From Tanypteryx hageni (taxonomy: Eukaryota; Arthropoda; Insecta; Odonata; Petaluridae), in NCBI GenBank assembly GCA_028673005.1, contig CM054112.1:23177624-23241623 (forward strand): a stretch of 64,000 bases of DNA, written 5' to 3'. The notes beneath the pieces were generated by a model, which made no database searches, was not told the DNA's origin, and was given only the letters and a program-made list of their open reading frames with translations. Positions 1-11,430 of this stretch are shown piece after piece. The translations under genes and the position numbers were made by a program. Each line of letters begins with the position of its first letter. Positions within the stretch are counted from its first letter, which is position 1.

Positions 1-699
1 CGCTATGAAGATTTCACCCACTAACCTAATTGACGAAATCAGAGAAATTTGGAGCATGATCACTTTATCCTTGTATGCGTAAATTTAGCTTAATTTCATT
101 TATATTTTATATGGATATACACCCAGATATTCAGTCACTAGAGACTAGTTTGTAAGTGGCATCAATGTGGAAATGTACTCCAAAAACATCAGTCTTCCAA
201 CTTTGATAGCTTCTTAGACATAAAATAAAAATTATTTTCGAATGCGATCCTATATGAATATTTTGCAAAACTCAAGTCTCAAGAAAGCCAAATGGCAGCA
301 GCAGAGAAATCTACACTGCAAGTTTTAGCTCCTATCGCTAACGGTTTTGACACAATTTTAATTTAAGCAAGTGCACAAAACAGTCGGGCAGATGCCAAAG
401 TGTAGCTATAAGCGCGATTAAAAATAACGCGCTAAAAATGCCGTTTCAAAAACAGATGGAATCCGCAATAGCGTCGAGGAAAGCAATATCGGCATTATTT
501 CGTGGCACTCGTAACCACTTTAACATTACAAATTTTACCAAACGACTTCAGAACTTTTTACACCGTTGCGATCGCATATTATACTTCGACATGAAAGCTC
601 GTGTCAACCGGAACCTCTGAGCGACGTGAGAAATACATTGGACAGCCGATTCTTTTTTTAAGACGTGGGTTGGTTACGAATTTTCGCTTCGCCATCACT
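1..699. other. AT-rich sequence without recognisable genes
   Basis: No open frame with protein-like composition, no RNA gene and no terminal inverted repeats were seen. The short open frame at 438-620 has no recognisable motif. Confidence 0.6.
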
Positions 700-1270
700 T
701 CTCAGTCATTCTCAATGCCACGGCCCTTCCTCGCTCTCTCTCTCTCTCGTCTTCCGCGGAGGGTTCAAAAGGCCCTTTTCCCGCCGCGGAGGGAAGGGCG
801 ACCCTATCTCTCGCGACACGCACATTTCTCGAAGAGCGCATGCGTGCACTGCGTTTGGCACGCCGGCGGTTGCGCCCTTTTGAAAGAAGACGGCGGTGGC
901 GTTCTCATCCGCTTGCCAAAAAATAAACATTTAATTTAGCCGTTTGATATATCGTCGATCGCAGAAGCGAACCAGTTTTTCGACCGAACGCCGAAGCCGC
1001 CACGGCGTTATTCATTTGAAACCGGTGAAACGGGTGGAGATCGCGGCGGAGTCAAGGCGACGGCGATCGATGATAAATTTTCCCGATCCACCGCGCGATT
1101 GAAAAACGTCATTATATATTTTTTTACCTCCGACTCTTTTTAAAAGCCCCTTGCCGCCGCTCGGACAAACAGGATTACAGGGGCGGGTGACGCATATGTA
1201 GGTGCGCTTTACAGCCAAAGCGATTCTCGAATGTTTTTTTTCAAAACCACGCACCGCGGTGGGAACGCAC
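700..1270. promoter_or_regulatory. CpG-rich segment, candidate promoter
   Basis: GC content and CpG frequency rise sharply over the AT-rich flanks. The segment includes a short CT run (about 736-751), repeated CCGCGG-type words and an NRF-1-like site at 836-844. No TATA box or convincing first exon was found, so promoter function and direction are inferred only from composition. Confidence 0.3.
836..844. promoter_or_regulatory. NRF-1-like site GCGCATGCG
   Basis: This palindromic word matches the core of the NRF-1 (insect ewg) motif and lies in a CpG-rich segment. Similar words occur in the CpG-rich clusters at 19.5, 43.4 and 51.3 kb. Confidence 0.35.
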
Positions 1271-1904
1271 GCACGCTAACCTCTTAAAGCGAACGGAATT
1301 AAGTTTATATGGATGAGTGCTCAAAAAAGTAAGAACGGGTCTCGTAAGCGAGATGAAATGATACGTTTAGACGACGACCCCTGGCAATTTTGAATAAATA
1401 ATTGCTCTCGTTTCTATTCTGCAGCGAAAGATGGAGTGATTGATGGCGGATTCCGGCGTTGGCTTCTTGTTCGGTGGGTTATATAGGTATATATTTGCTA
1501 CGCAACATAGAGAACAAGGTTAGAACCTTGCTATTTGCGAAACAATTGAGTTACGGTAGAAATTTGCGACGTTTTATAGTAAGTTATTGATTCGACGGTG
1601 AAATAATTAGCGGTGAACAATAAACATTGGTCTTTGTCGATGGATAAATGGGGAAAATATTTCCAAAATACAAATTAAGTGGATTCGAAAAGCTTAGTTT
1701 TCTAAGACTGAAGCTTATCTCTGCCATTATATCTATTATGATTGCTGTTAAGTGAAATATTCAGCGTCTTTGCTGAAAATTCTTACAATTAACAACAAAA
1801 AGAATGAATAGGCTTATCCTTCACTTAAGATTATTTATTCATTTTCTCATAAACAGCACCTCGTACATTTTTACAGATTGCATGACAACGATAACTAAGA
1901 TATG
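1271..1904. other. AT-rich sequence, nothing recognised
   Basis: Mixed AT-rich sequence with no coherent open frame or repeat. A TATATA-like word near 1480 has no promoter context. Confidence 0.5.
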
Positions 1905-1909
1905 ACCGT

Positions 1910-1985
1910 GCTTTTGGTAGGGTTCAAACTCACAACTTTGGCACATACTAAATGACCTTCTACTTAAGCTGACTTGTGATGAAAA
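1910..1985 (-). mobile_element. tRNA-derived SINE head (minus strand)
   Basis: Read on the minus strand, the segment has an A-box-like AGCTTAAGTAGAAGGTC followed about 35 nt later by a B-box-like GAGTTTGAACCC, the arrangement of an internal RNA polymerase III promoter. The cloverleaf is degraded, so this looks like the tRNA-like head of a SINE rather than a functional tRNA. The body probably continues toward lower coordinates, but no 3' end or target duplication could be fixed. Confidence 0.45.
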
Positions 1986-2161
1986 GATGTTGGATGTCAG
2001 ACCTTTTATTGCTCGGGAGCCAAAATTACAAAATAATCTAGCTAACGTGCCAATTTAAAACTCATGCAAAAAGAAATAATTTTCTGGGTTGACTATGATC
2101 ATTTATCCTCAACTTTAAAGCTCAGAAAATGACACATTGGTTGTATATATAAATCAATTTA

Positions 2162-2356
2162 TCATCTAAATATAATGTGGCGAAGGTTTTGGCGGTGTTT
2201 GATGACTGGATGCATGGTTTTCGGTGAACCACCGCATGTGCTGACTTTAATGGTCGACCTGAAGATGTTTCCTGGAATGGGAACGAAACTGTTGTCCATT
2301 AAAGTCAGCACATGCGGTGGTTCACCGAAAACCATGCATCCAGTCATCTAAATATA
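2162..2356. mobile_element. Fold-back Penelope-like element A with hammerhead core
   Basis: A 13-bp direct repeat, TCATCTAAATATA, lies at 2162-2174 and 2344-2356 and looks like a target duplication. Between the copies, a 26-nt leader precedes two perfectly complementary 53-nt arms (2201-2253 and 2296-2348; the right arm runs into the direct repeat). The 42-nt loop holds a hammerhead-type core. Read on the minus strand, the leader continues the arm as a tail containing ACACCGCC and ACCTTCG. Element B at 39.4 kb has a related tail, so the two belong to one family. Hammerhead motifs and variable-length target duplications are known for Penelope-like retroelements; assignment to that group is inferred. 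No reverse transcriptase is present, so the copy is non-autonomous. The perfect arms suggest a recent insertion. Confidence 0.7.
2256..2296 (+). ncRNA. Hammerhead-ribozyme motif, element A
   Basis: In order: GAC (2256-2258, stem I 5' side), CTGAAGA (2259-2265, catalytic core), one unpaired T, stem II GTTTCC/GGGAAC (2267-2272 with 2279-2284, one G-T pair) closed by loop TGGAAT, GAAA (2285-2288), a short self-complementary ACTGT (2288-2292), T2293 as the presumed cleavage-site nucleotide, and GTC (2294-2296), which can pair with the opening GAC. CUGANGA and GAAA are the invariant strands of hammerhead cores. Stem III is too short to close on itself, a property known from hammerheads that act as dimers. 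The one nucleotide between core and stem II is non-canonical but is also present in element B. Self-cleavage is a prediction. Confidence 0.6.
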
Positions 2357-2940
2357 CTCATTTTCACAGCTCATTTATGGCCGAACGACAATTATGGAGC
2401 AACAAGCATCTCGTTCTCGGACAAAATGTCGCTATCAGTCTGTTATTTTATTAGCATAATTCAATCTCGCTAGAAAATACTAAGAAGGCAGTAAATAAAA
2501 ATTATTTGGCTTTTGCGTGCCAACCAAAATAGTCTCGCGTGCCATAGGTCAGCCATAAACTGTTGATTTCTCTTTGAATATTTATGTGAACTGAGGTCTA
2601 AAGATTGCTCAGGCACCAGACGACAAAGACTAAATCTAAACCTAAAGTAGCTTAAAAGCACACAATATTAGGCGCGAGACAAAATTAGGCAGGTGTAAAC
2701 TAGAGAGATTTTAAAGAAAAAATTCGCCTGGAACATAGAAAGCAATCCTCCTCCTTGATATAAGAGAAAAACTAGTCCCTCCGCGCAACGCATTTTCCTC
2801 CTCGTAGTAATTTTACGTTCTGAACAGATGTTTTATCTTTACCTAGAAACCCACAACCGTGGCTGCGATAATGCCATCAAAGCAAAAAGGATCGCACCTA
2901 GGTCGCCACCGCGCTTTGGAGAATACTTTATCTCTCCGTG
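2357..2940. other. Mixed sequence, nothing recognised
   Basis: No protein-like frame or repeat pair was seen. The open frame at 2470-2661 (minus) has no known motif. Confidence 0.5.
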
Positions 2941-2954
2941 GGAACGACATACAA

Positions 2955-3025
2955 CACACGCACACACATACAGACAAACACGAGAAATTCGCGGTCCTAG
3001 GGTGTGTGTGTGTGAGCGCGCGCGC
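2955..3025. repeat. CA/TG and CG alternating purine-pyrimidine runs
   Basis: A CA-rich stretch near 2955-2970 is followed by (GT)6 at 3002-3013 and a GCGCGCGCGC run at 3016-3025. Alternating purine-pyrimidine sequence of this kind can adopt Z-DNA. Confidence 0.6.
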
Positions 3026-3159
3026 ACCCTCTTAGGAAGAGTCACGCCGTCCTCCTCCACGCCCTCTCTCCCCCCTCGACCGACCGCCACCCCAAGGGAT
3101 GGAGTGGCGAAAAAAGGTGTGGCTGCAAGCCACCGTGGGGCGAGGCTCCTTCTCTTGGT

Positions 3160-3760
3160 CTGAGGCGAGGCGGAGAGGGAGGTTGTGAGGGAGGAGAGGG
3201 TGAGGTGGGGGAGAGGGGAGGTATGAGGCGGGGAGCTAAACCGGAAGGGTGTGGAACAAGTCGGTTGGCGGCTGGGTGGCTTTTGCAGAATGAGAGAGAG
3301 TGAGAGAGGTGGAGGAGGCAGAGACGGGAGGGAGTGTGGGAGGGAAAGAGGCGAGGCGGAGCAATTACACAAATTCCGTAATGCTCGCTCTTAATTGGCA
3401 ATATAAGGAGCAGAGCTTTCATCTAGATAGTCATAAATACGCGGGAAAAGTTTCATTTCGAGTCGTTCTGGAGGAGTTGGAGGCGGAATAGGGCGCGTGG
3501 AGAAAAAACGAAGAGAAGTGGAAAAAAGATAGAGAGAGAGAGATGGAACCACGGTTTCTTCGGTGCAGCTCGAGTTATAGAGGGTAGGGGAGGAAGGGAG
3601 ATGGAAGGGGTGAGATAGAGGGGGGGAGCAAATGGTGAGGAAGGAGAAGGCTGGTGCGGCGGGGAGAAGAGGGAGAGAGTGCAACAAGAATAAGCCAAGG
3701 GGCAGCAGCAAATGAGGAAGAGAGGAAGGAGAGAGGGGATGGAGATAGGGTGGGTGGCAT
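3160..3760. repeat. Purine-rich (GA/GGA) block, + strand
   Basis: Almost continuous G+A on the + strand, with a mixed break at about 3360-3480. Several overlapping long open frames on the minus strand here are proline/serine/leucine-rich translations of CT repeats and are not genes. Confidence 0.7.
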
Positions 3761-5350
3761 AAAGAAAGGGTTGCTTTCGTCCTATCCATTTAACCCGAGC
3801 CGCGGGTGAGTTTTTTATTGTCGAGCGATAGCATCTTGGGTTTCTTACATTTTTCTTGCGGTCTCATTCTGTGGTTCCTTATATTGTATAAAACGACGAT
3901 ATTCAACCTTAATAGTTGACTCACCCACCCCTTTGAGCATTTTCATCTACCCTCTGGTACAACTTTGGGGCGCACTGATATAAAGCGGTCAATACTTTTA
4001 TTAAAATATAATAACTTGTGCCTATGGCTATTATTTATTTTACATTTCTTGAAGGATAAAGGTGTTCGTGCGTGATTCCTTAAGTGAAAAAACACGCATT
4101 GCATGAAGTAAGGCAGAGTTTTAGAAGGGATATGCGAAAATATTAAAAGGAACGTCTTTAACCCGATTCTCCTTCGCCGGTGTATTCGTGTTATAACGTT
4201 ATTCGCAGTAATATTTTCACAACTTTTTTCCATAAACCTGCATTTATGGTGAAGCAAGGAAAAATATCATCTTGAACCACTCAAGCGTGACTTTGGTGCT
4301 AATATGAAGCATTTAGTACTGTCTCCTTCTAGATAAAGACAATCTCAAGTATATTCCTTCACTCTCTTTAATTTAACATAGTAATTATATAAAAATAAAT
4401 TAAAAATCTAAAAATAAATAAATTTCGAGAAAAATATAAATTTGAATGAAGTGCAGCATATTATCGCTAAACAATTTTGTTAGCACAAGCGGCGTGTCGT
4501 AAACACTCTAAGAATTTTTGCGTGACCTTTAAAAACTCTTTACAGTGTTTCTAAGTGTACGTGTACACCCGGTTGAATATCACTGCAGCCACAAAAATCA
4601 GTATTACCATATCGTGCGGCGTTATGTAAATGTTTTTATCTTGAATTAAATGTGATTAGTTCAGAAAATGGTAGATTGCGAAGTGATTTAATTTTCGAGT
4701 GTAATTACCCACAACAGCGTCAAACGATAATGATATTTATTACTAAGAATTTCATAACGCGCTAGGTGTCTTTGAAGTGCAACTCTACGAGTTTGTAACT
4801 CGCGAACCGGTTCCTTCACTCATGTTGAATTCTAAGATTTTTTCCATGAGCCGTCATAGAAATGAATTAGTAGCGACCATAAAATATTTTTATTATTGTA
4901 TGTTATCCCGTTTTCTTTTCCAAAAAAATTTTGTGATCGATAATTAGGGTCTTTAAAGCGCGAGCGCTTGACCAGAATAATAGTACACGTTTAAGTTTGC
5001 AAAAACTTAATTTAAGAATAAATCAAGTTTCCTTCAGCTTACTCATAAATTGTGTTGCGAAAGAGAACGGTGAAAGGAAACACGAGAATGGCCCAACAAA
5101 CGTGATAAACATTGCATGTCTCCGTCAATTGAGCCGTTCAAACCCAAGGCACACGTTGGTGACATGTCTGAAAATCGATTAGGGACAAGATATAAACAAT
5201 TTAGCCGACGCTTTCTCATGCCCACCATTTCCTTTTCCGGCAATTCGAATGAAATATTTCCGGTAATGTCAGCGGACACAAAATCACTTCCAAATGGGTC
5301 ACTTTTTAAGAGCGACTGCTTTCCTCGCCGAAATAGCGTAACGTTTCAAA
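3761..5350. other. AT-rich sequence without genes
   Basis: About 1.6 kb of AT-rich sequence. Open frames at 3943-4257, 4997-5182, 5043-5279 and 5116-5418 have no recognisable domain or supporting splice context. Confidence 0.5.
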
Positions 5351-5354
5351 GAAT

Positions 5355-5870
5355 CAAAATAGAGGGAGAGAGAGGAGAGAGGGAGAGAGAGAGAATTCCG
5401 AACTATTTAGGAGGATAATAATCGAACGCTGGCAGGCCGATATTTAAGAAAAAAAGAGGCGATTTCAAACTCGTGTTGCGAAATTCTTTTCACGATGGGA
5501 GGCGATAGGAAGGTGGCGAAAGAGAGTGGTAAAGAGGAGGGAGTGGGGAGGGAGGTGGAGGGGGGTGGGCTTAACAGCGCTGGGCATAGAATGAAGACTA
5601 GCAGACTTGTAGCGAGGGATGGAGAAAGGGGAGGTGGCGAGTGTATAGGAAGGGGAGGTAAGTGGGGAGGGAGGAGGACAGGAGAGGGAGTGAGAGGACG
5701 AAGTGCAGGCTCGCTGAGGAAAGAAACAGCGCAGGAGGATCTTTCCATGATTGAGGAGAGTAGCAGCAGTAGAGAAGAAGGGGTGAAGGAAGAAAGAGAG
5801 AGAGAGTGGGGGGAGTGAATAGGGGAGTGGTAGGAGGGAGGGACAGAAAAGGGAGCAAGATTATAAGAGC
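5355..5870. repeat. Purine-rich block, + strand
   Basis: GA-repeat sequence (5358-5396), then a mixed 90-bp break, then G-rich purine sequence from about 5490. Open frames on both strands here are composition artefacts. Confidence 0.7.
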
Positions 5871-7061
5871 GCCGTTTTAAGCAGAAGAAGAGTAAGAAGG
5901 CAAAGGTGGTCGAAAAAGATATTCCTCTCCTGGTGCCGAGAAAATGGGATGTCCAGGAACTTTATTATTTTTAGGCAATTTGACTTCGCTTGTTTTTTTT
6001 AAGGAAAGGCATTTTAAGGTGTCACATTTTGCAGAAGTGATCATGGAAGAGTGTCTCCGGTTTTAATTTTGTCATTTTGTCCGTCTGCCGTAATAATGAG
6101 CGTTTTGAAACGGAAGGATGGTACTAATTTTCAAAGCAAAATCGACTCCGAGAAGCGCTGATAATTGATGATATAGACTCTCTTCTGAGTGTCCATCTCG
6201 TTCTCTCTCCTATCAGTGTTTGCAAAGATAGCCGAGGGCTGTAATTTTTGATTGACACTATTTAAATATTTTGCATATTGTAAATGTGATAGAAGGAATA
6301 GAATTAAACAGCGAGAAAAATGAAACAATTCGACGAAGTTTTTATGCAAAAAGTTGAGTAAACAACGAAATCAGCTTATGATCCCTAGAACCTGAGATTT
6401 AGGGTACAAATTGTTGTAAAAATTAATCGAATGATTTTTTCAGTGCGGTGAGGATATAATAAATAAAACAATTATGTTGATATTTTTTACTTCGCAATAC
6501 CATGAACCTATGTTGGAAAGACGAAAATCAGTTATCAAATAATTATCAACCAGCAGTTAAAACAACCTCACCAACATATCGATTCTTAAATGGATTCTGG
6601 TAACCATTAAAATAATCGCATAAATATTCATTTCAATTAAACGTAGCTTTTTAAAAGACATTTCATAAATAGCGGTCTGATAAAAAAATAAATGAGAATA
6701 AATTACGAGGAAATTCATACTCCCTGCGACGACCTTATTAAGCTTGGAAAATATTAAGTTCTCCGTAAAACCCACGGGGAGACAGACCCCCTTTTGGAAG
6801 CGGATTAGTTTTTTTCTACCCTCAGAAAATTTTAATTGTCATTTGATAACCGCAATGGGCTGGGGGAAAAGACGAAAGCGTGTGTTTTATGAAGGTATTG
6901 GAATTTTGAAAGGGGTCCAGTAAGTATAAGGTATTAAGGGGGAGAGGGGGAAATACACTTATACACGCATGCCGGTAAATAAATAAGTAGATCCATGTGC
7001 GTTTGTTTCGTAAACTTTCCCTCTCTCGATACATACATATAAACACTTATACACACAAACA
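5871..7061. other. AT-rich sequence without genes
   Basis: No supported gene. Short minus-strand open frames (6131-6349, 6557-6775, 6822-7046) lack motifs. ACAC/ACAT-rich sequence begins at about 7031. Confidence 0.5.
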
Positions 7062-7069
7062 CACACATG

Positions 7070-7319
7070 CAGAGGCGTAACTGAAAGATATGGTGCCTAT
7101 GGATAAAATTTAAGAAAAAACCTTGTGTATGTAGAACATGATTTTCGCTCTGTTTTCATAAAGGATATTAGCGTTTTATTAAGAATACATTTAAGAGTTG
7201 ATTATTAATTTATTACTTAATTATGGGAAAGTAAACTCTTGGAACTTTTGCGGGAACGTTTGGCGCCTTTTGCAAATGCCACCTTCGCCATTCTCTAGTT
7301 GCGACACTGCACACACGCA
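7070..7319. mobile_element. hAT-like MITE (GGCGTAACT family)
   Basis: The left end CAGAGGCGTAACTGAAAGA is mirrored by the right end, whose reverse complement begins CAGTGTCGCAACTAGAGAA. The flanking 8-mers CACACATG (7062-7069) and CACACACG (7320-7327) match at 7 of 8 positions, as expected for an aged hAT target duplication, although this is within CA-rich DNA. At 250 bp with no coding capacity it is a non-autonomous element. The termini resemble those of the element at 41705-42024. Confidence 0.65.
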
Positions 7320-7479
7320 TACACAAGTACATACAGGGAGAAGGAATGAAATAAAAGAGAAATAAAAATGGTCGTGATCGAATGGAAGACTTCAAGAGGT
7401 TCGAAGGCAAAAATAAAGACGGAGGCAAACAACTTTTGGGATTGGGATAAAAAAAACAACCTTCACCGGAACGGAGACC

Positions 7480-8375
7480 AATTGGAACGGAGGGAGAGGT
7501 GGAAAGGAGTGGGAGGAAAAGAGAGGGCTAAGAAAGGGAGGGAGGTTAGGGTGGGAATCGGAAGAAGTAATTGTGCGTGAGCGAATGAGGTGAGACTCTC
7601 GAAGATCGAGAAGTGGGCGGCGGAAGAGGGACACGAGTTTGGAAGAAAGGGTCCTTCGGAAAAAAGGGGAGAGAAGGGAGTGAGTAAAGGGGGATGGGAG
7701 GAGTGGGGAGGGAGAGCTTTCGGGGGAGACGGAGAAATTGGAAAAAATGAAGTGACTGTTTGTTAGGGGAAAGGGGAAGGGAGGGAAGGTTACGAGCCTG
7801 TTAAGGGTTGGGTTGTGTTCCCGAAGGGGCGGAGGGACGTTGAGTAGGTTTGGCAAAAAATGAGAGGCGAGAGAGAGAGAGAGAGAGAGAGAGTGAGAGA
7901 GAGAGAAAAAATAATTCGAGGGATTGTGGAAAAATAAATTAAGAGGGAAGGAGATGGCAGGAGAGATGGAATGGGAGGAGAGAAGTGGGAGGAGGGATGG
8001 AAGGGATTGCGCGAGGCACTGGGAAGGGTAAGAGGAGGAGACAATGAAGGTCTTTGCGGAGGATGAAAACGGGGAGTTGGCAAGAGATAAGGGGGGAGAA
8101 CGGAAAATGGGAGGGGGATAGTGGCAGTGAGGGGGAATTGGGAGATAGAGGAAGGGAGGAGGATGGGGAGAGGGGGGAGGGGGAAGAGGATGCCGCTGTC
8201 ACGGGAATGGAGAAGATGGACGAAAGAAAAGGGAATTAATTGGAAAAAATGAGAAAAGAGAAGAGAATAAGGGAAGGAGGGGTCTTAAAAGGGAGGTGGG
8301 ATAGAAAGAGACATGGAGGTGGAGGGGAGATGGAGGATGGACGCGGGGAGGGAGAAGGATGAGGTATGGAATGAG
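7480..8375. repeat. Long purine-rich block with GA microsatellite
   Basis: About 900 bp dominated by G+A on the + strand, containing a (GA)n run at about 7866-7893. The large minus-strand frames (7392-7856, 7790-8083, 7939-8202) are CT-repeat translations. Confidence 0.75.
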
Positions 8376-9262
8376 GACGGCTTGATATATGGCTGAGATA
8401 GTCTAACGGCTTGGATTAAAATCTCGCTTTATGTCACCAGAAATTAACATTTAAAAAAACGAGAATAATCATTTTTCAGGATTAATTTCCACGACAACGC
8501 CAATTTAAATGCTAGCCGCGATGGCGCCGGGAGAGAAATGTCTTACGGTCTTAATGGAAGGAAAATATCTCCAGATAGTATTACGCTCCGTTTTTCTTTA
8601 GTTTAAGACGTAAAATGATGGTTAGTGGAATTATTGTACGAATGGATTTAAGCTAGCGTGGTGCGTTGTTATTGCTTCGTTCGGGAATCGATTAAAGAAA
8701 TGTCACCCAAATGAATCATTCGAAATAACCTTCTGGTGAGGCGACCATCTTACAATTAGAAAAAAACGTTATGATGCGAAGTAAACCCTTCTGATAGAAT
8801 TCGCTGCTATCTATATATTAATTTGATAATTTTTGTCAGCGCGAACCTTCCAAATGCCATTTTTGGAACTACGCTTATCCGCAATAATACCAGTCACATA
8901 AAATAATCACAAAGAATACATCGGGTGATTTTATGTGAATGGACCAAGTCAAATAAGTTACCAAAATGTATCTCGGTAAATATTTATTGATAAATGGAGA
9001 CCTTTCTATTATGCAGCTTTAGCGGGTTGCTGAAAATTTTACTAAACTCTCGTATTTTAGGAGATAAATTAAAAAAATCAAGTTAAATTGAAAAACAATT
9101 AATTATATCACGTTATTTTGACATATCCTTCCTTAGCATACAAATTGACTCTCTAAAGACAGTCCGTTTCATATTTAAGATTAATTTGGGCACTATTTCA
9201 TTGTTTGTATCTTTTTTCTGTCTCTTCAGCTCCTTGGTCTATTATACTCATTACTCCTACAA
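8376..9262. other. AT-rich sequence, nothing recognised
   Basis: No open frame above background and no paired repeats were found. Confidence 0.5.
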
Positions 9263-9269
9263 TGGATAC

Positions 9270-9523
9270 ACATAGAAGGGATGAGGGAAATCCGGTGCCG
9301 GTATTTGGCTAATCTTTACGAAGAGAACCAAGCGGGCCAACTGATTAACGTCCCTTACAAAGGACTGAGCACTGACTTGCGCGGTTTCCTCAAACCACCT
9401 AAGTAGGAGACGAGACAATCCAAGTTTGAAAAATCCGACCATTTCGGTTTTGTTTGAATCCGGGACCGCTGCGTGGAAGGCCAACGCTCTAACCATTCCA
9501 CCACCGCAACCCCTAACACTGTT
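9270..9523 (-). mobile_element. tRNA-derived SINE (minus strand)
   Basis: On the minus strand the element begins with a tRNA-like head (about 9516 down to 9445). An A-box region contains TGGTGGAATGGTTAGAGCG, then an anticodon-arm-like segment containing GCCTTCCACGC, then a B-box region CCCGGATTCAAAC. A roughly 180-nt unrelated body follows. TGGATAC occurs at 9263-9269 and 9524-9530 and may be a short target duplication, giving a 254-bp element. The open frames at 9257-9496 and 9355-9576 are accidental translations of it. The family was not identified. Confidence 0.6.
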
Positions 9524-9530
9524 TGGATAC

Positions 9531-11089
9531 TGTTCTTTCCGAAAAATGCCTCATTAATATAGGGGTAACTGCCCAAGAGTAGAGAAGTTAGTAATGAATG
9601 TAATGTAATGTTTTAGCATTGGTCCATCATTCATCAATTCAACAGCAGATTTATTCCTTTTCATCTAAAAATAAAGTACGCATATTTTAAAATATTTTAT
9701 TACAGGTTTTTTTATAAATTTCAATGTATTCTAATTAGTAATAAAAGCAACATTTATTGAATAATACAGGTAAAATACCGTCAAACCTAATTTACGCCAC
9801 GATGCGCATTAAAAAAATCCTTTCATCAAATAACTGGGAAATACTACATTAGACAAATATAATCAAAGGTCACCTTGATGGATGACCCCAAGGGCAACGA
9901 CCTCGAAAAAAAATCAGTTCGATCCAAGGTGTATTGGATTATGGCAGAGGGCTCTCGGCCACCATCAACTGGTTTTTGATAGACAAAGCTTTAACCTCCA
10001 ACAACACACCTGGTCCTCTGAAAATTGTTTGCTCTCCCCGTTGGTTTATTTCCTGCTTACAAAAAAGGAGGATATTTACAGATGGGCCAATGACTCGGGC
10101 GGAGCGGGAAAGAGACCCTGAACAAAGTCCATCGACCCTGATGAGGATAAGTGGCGGAAGTTGTGAAGATTTTAGATGGCCGTGGTTTAAACGGAAGCGA
10201 AGGTGGTATGGAACGGCAGTTGGATCTTCGGAGAAGGTGGTCTCTATGGAAATTGTGTTCAGCGGAAGGTTGTGTTTTCCGTTCGATTATAGACACTGCA
10301 GCTTTCGGAGGGATGTAACGTCGGAGATGATTGATGCTTGTAGAGACAAGGTTTCCCAAAAAAACACCCATGAAAAACAACATATTACGCAATATAAATT
10401 ATCACTATACCAATCTGGAATTATGCCCAATATTACATGACATTGGATAGAACTAACATATTATAAGTGCATGGGATTTTTGGTCTGCGAAAATTTGTCT
10501 TTTCCTGCCTAGCACATTCAAATTTGTTAAAATTGTTCACTGAACTGGGGCATTTAGCAACGATCGTCACATTTTCAACCCTGTTGTGAGCACATCAACG
10601 GACAGAATTTTATGTCTTCCCTCAACTATAACCGATGTCTCGATTTACGTAATTCCCATCCGAACTGAAAAAGTGTGAACGGAAAAAATCTTCTAGCTCC
10701 CTAAAATTCAAGTTATAAGGGTTCGAGGCACGAATTATGGCTTAATATATAAGTGCAAATAAAACAACACTTCGGGCAATTCTTAATCGAAGCGCTTCAA
10801 AATTTTATTTCCATTTCGTCGGCGTTTATTAATTATTATTAGGATCGGCTGTAGTGACATTACCGCCACACACCAAGACCGAATTTTTCCGCGACGGATC
10901 CGGACGAAAAGCTGTCGCAAGTTTATACCGCAAAATTTAGGCCTCCTGGGCTTTGGACAAGCGGGAGGTTTTTTATTTATTCTTTATTGCGCGTAGCACC
11001 TCCGTCAATTTGGTTAAGATTTAATAAACGTCGCTCTAACTTCCCATTTACGCTGTACATTCATTCGTTTGGAGACGAAGACTGCGGGC
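9531..11089. other. Mostly AT-rich; one unexplained open frame
   Basis: No recognised gene. The longest frame (9934-10440, +, 168 codons) lies in a locally GC-richer stretch at 9880-10340, but its translation has no known motif and nothing supports expression. Sequence at 10840-10960 is also GC-richer, without a repeat or gene signature. Confidence 0.4.
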
Positions 11090-11430
11090 GTGTGTTAGGG
11101 AGGGAAAACAGGAAAGAGAGAGAGAGAGAGGGAATAGGTGAATGAACTGTTGTTGAGACAATGAAAAAAGGACTAGGTTAAAAAAAAATTTGGTAAAGAG
11201 GTAGGATCCTTAGAAAGGTGACGAGTGAGCTCGGAGAAGAGAGAAAGAGAGAGAGAGGCAAGTCATTTCTTCGTTGCGCAGATGCAATGAGACGGGAGGG
11301 GAAACGATGGAGGAAAAAGGGATAAATGGGGAGGGAGAGAGAGAGAGAAAGGCAAGAGCAAGAGGCCGGCTTTTTGTGGCCTTATGCCAAATCCAAAGGA
11401 AGAGAGAGATAGAGAGACGAGTTCGTGGGC
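11090..11430. repeat. Purine-rich block
   Basis: G+A-rich + strand with several GAGAGA runs (11116-11130, 11240-11256, 11336-11350). The overlapping open frames are composition artefacts. Confidence 0.65.

Noticed and set aside
9257..9576. Two minus-strand frames that look protein-like
   Set aside because: They are translations of a tRNA-derived SINE with recognisable A and B boxes.
10940..10975. GC-rich stem followed by T run, terminator-like
   Set aside because: The arms do not pair well enough, and intrinsic terminators are not expected in this kind of genome.
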